64,000 bases of DNA from Lineus longissimus (taxonomy: Eukaryota > Nemertea > Pilidiophora > Heteronemertea > Lineidae): assembly GCF_910592395.1 (NCBI RefSeq), contig NC_088318.1, positions 4,796,756-4,860,755 of the forward strand, in the 5' to 3' direction. The translations under genes and the position numbers were made by a program. Shown in pieces: positions 62,549-64,000 of this stretch. The notes beneath the pieces were generated by a model. It was not told the origin of the DNA. It made no database searches and saw only the letters and a program-made list of their open reading frames with translations. Position 1 is the stretch's first letter; every line of letters starts with the position of its first letter.

Positions 62549-63384
62549 ATTGCATTTTCTCTGTTTTACAAATTTTCAAGTCTGTCATTTGCTTCGTATT
62601 ATTTTTTGCTTGTAATTGTTAACAAACCAAATTTCCCCTATAACCTGTATAATCAAGTCTGATGATAGAGACACAAATACTTCCTGCCCAATATATTCTC
62701 CCCTCCCTGACTAATGAAATTACGCTTGAGGCATGGCCTTGCGTCTAATCTTGCAGGCCTTCCTCGATCAGTTCCTAACTTGTCACACCGTCTTTAATCT
62801 GACTCAATGATTCGACAGTAATTGGTCGCAGAAAAAACCAATGTCAAAGCTGATCAGGTTGTAGTACATCAATTGCGACATATCAAATTTAGATTTTGAA
62901 TGTGAAATGGTAGGTGTGTTTTCGTAGATTGGGCTGACACGTTAAGTTTAGCAACGGAGTGTTGATGGTGACAGCTCTGGGATCGATTCTCGCTGTAACA
63001 CAATATACAGGCTTGTTAGTTTCTGAGGCTAATGGTATTGACAAGTTGTGGGTTACATTGCTAAGACAGGGGGAGACTTCTCGAGAGTCAGGCTGTCAGG
63101 TCTCATTTGGCGAAAACTGGCCCTTTGTTTCGTATGTGTCATAAAGAATCGCGACTTGAACAATTGATGGTTTGTGGTGTTTTATCAGTGGTGGTGTGCA
63201 GATTAAATTTCAAGTCATCCTGTTTTGATCCTCTCCTACTTGGATCATTGTGTCAATTGAAGAACGAAGAGAGTTCAAGGCTGAGATAATGGCTTTGTTT
63301 TATTTTTCACTATGTTGTTGGTAAAAGCAGCAGAAGAGAAGAGTTCTTGTTGGTTGTGACAGTAAAAGGATCCTGTCTTGTTGT

Positions 63385-64000
63385 CTGCAGCATCAAACAA
63401 CCAATTGTCCCTCTTGTCGTTGGTGCCTACAACTTAAAACAGCCAATTGACACTCTTGTTGTTGGTGTCTACAGTATCAAAATGTCAATCAGCACTCTTG
63501 TCGTTAGTTTTTACAGCATCAAACAGCCAATTGTCCCTCTTGTTGTTGGTGTCTACAGCATCAAACAGCCAATTGTCCCTCGTTGGTGCCTACAACTTAA
63601 AACAGCCAATTGACACTCTTGTTGTTGGTGTCTACAGTATCAAAATGTCAATCAGCACTCTTGTCGTTAGTTTTTACAGCATCAAACAGCCAATTGTCCC
63701 TCTTGTTGTTGGTGTCTACAGCATCAAACAGCCAATTGTCCCTCTTGTTATTGGTGTCTACAGCATCAAACAGCCAGTTGGCCCTTCTTGTTGTTGGTGT
63801 CTACAGCATCAAACAACCAATTGGCACTGTTGTTGGTGTCTACAGCATCAAACAGCCAATTGACACTCTTGTTGTTGTTGGTGTCTACAGCATCAAACAA
63901 CCAATTGGCACTGTTGTTGGTGTCCACAGCATCAAACAGCCAATTGACACTCTTGTTGTTGTTGGTGTCTACAGCATCAAACAGCCGATTGGCACTCTTG
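63385..64000. repeat. 42-bp minisatellite running off the window
   Basis: A 42-bp unit containing AGCATCAAACAGCCAATTGT and CTCTTGTTGTTGGTGTCTAC repeats to the right edge. A variant block of about 163 bp (starting TGGTGCCTACAACTTAAAAC) occurs twice, at 63421 and 63584, showing higher-order amplification. Long frames here are repeat artefacts. Confidence 0.95.

Larger units (their letters stand above)
36285..64000. other. 27.7-kb non-coding stretch, probably first intron of the teashirt-like gene
   Basis: No exon with both coding character and splice sites was recognised here on either strand. The giant zinc-finger and homeodomain exon expected for TSHZ is absent and should lie to the right. 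What the stretch holds is mainly mobile and tandem repeats, listed separately. Between them is AT-rich single-copy sequence that could carry enhancers, as is known for intron 1 of developmental regulators. Without comparison to related genomes, enhancers cannot be placed. Confidence 0.5.

Noticed and set aside
63347-63863. Two overlapping open frames with repeats such as KQPIVPLVVGVYSI
   Set aside because: They read the 42-bp minisatellite, again a multiple of three, with no splice sites or start context.
1-64000. Bacterial operons, CRISPR arrays, phage or plasmid features
   Set aside because: Splice-interrupted metazoan genes and invertebrate-type repeats throughout; the tandem arrays lack spacer structure.

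Overview
This window is animal nuclear DNA, most likely from a marine invertebrate. Coding sequence is split into short exons with GT-AG borders, introns are long, and there are many minisatellites, foldback MITEs and tRNA-derived SINE heads. The palindromes TACATGTA and TAGGCCTA are frequent, as in many lancelet, echinoderm, hemichordate and mollusc genomes. The species cannot be fixed from the sequence. Nothing bacterial, plasmid-like or CRISPR-like was seen.

The gene-rich part is 4.8-36.3 kb. I assembled gene models by translating exons and requiring intron phases to agree. (1) GMDS (GDP-mannose 4,6-dehydratase), minus strand, first three coding exons 6984-4872; the rest appears to lie left of the window. 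(2) Head-to-head with it, a five-exon plus-strand gene (7431-10633) for a 399-residue protein with two SAM domains, a retropepsin-like aspartic protease domain and a disordered tail. This is the most unusual product here. (3) A small single-pass membrane protein, minus, two exons (15935-13783). (4) A signal peptide-CUB-LDLa-transmembrane protein of 253 residues, minus, five exons (22393-17396). (5) A doubtful minus-strand exon with a membrane segment and Cys-rich tail (22894-22573). (6) A CFAP90 (C5orf49)-like ciliary protein, plus, four exons (23164-25641), with a 1-kb foldback element in its last intron and an X-box-like promoter site. (7) A ZNF407-like protein of 1472 residues with 18 C2H2 fingers, minus, five exons (34665-28169). 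(8) 1.6 kb away, divergently transcribed, a first exon starting MPRRKQ (36245-36284), typical of teashirt/SALL/FOG-type repressors. ZNF407 and TSHZ1 are close neighbours on human 18q22.3, so teashirt is the favoured reading and this looks like ancient linkage.

From 36.3 to 64 kb I see no convincing coding exon. This is probably the large first intron of the teashirt-like gene. It holds about nine copies or fragments of one 180-bp Tc1/mariner-type MITE, a piggyBac-type MITE flanked by TTAA, a second CAGT-ended MITE, several minisatellites (47-bp and 42-bp units) and recent tandem duplications (one of 139 bp).

The genes do not form one pathway. They are ordinary metazoan neighbours: a fucose-synthesis enzyme, a protease-domain protein, two membrane proteins, a ciliary component and two zinc-finger regulators.
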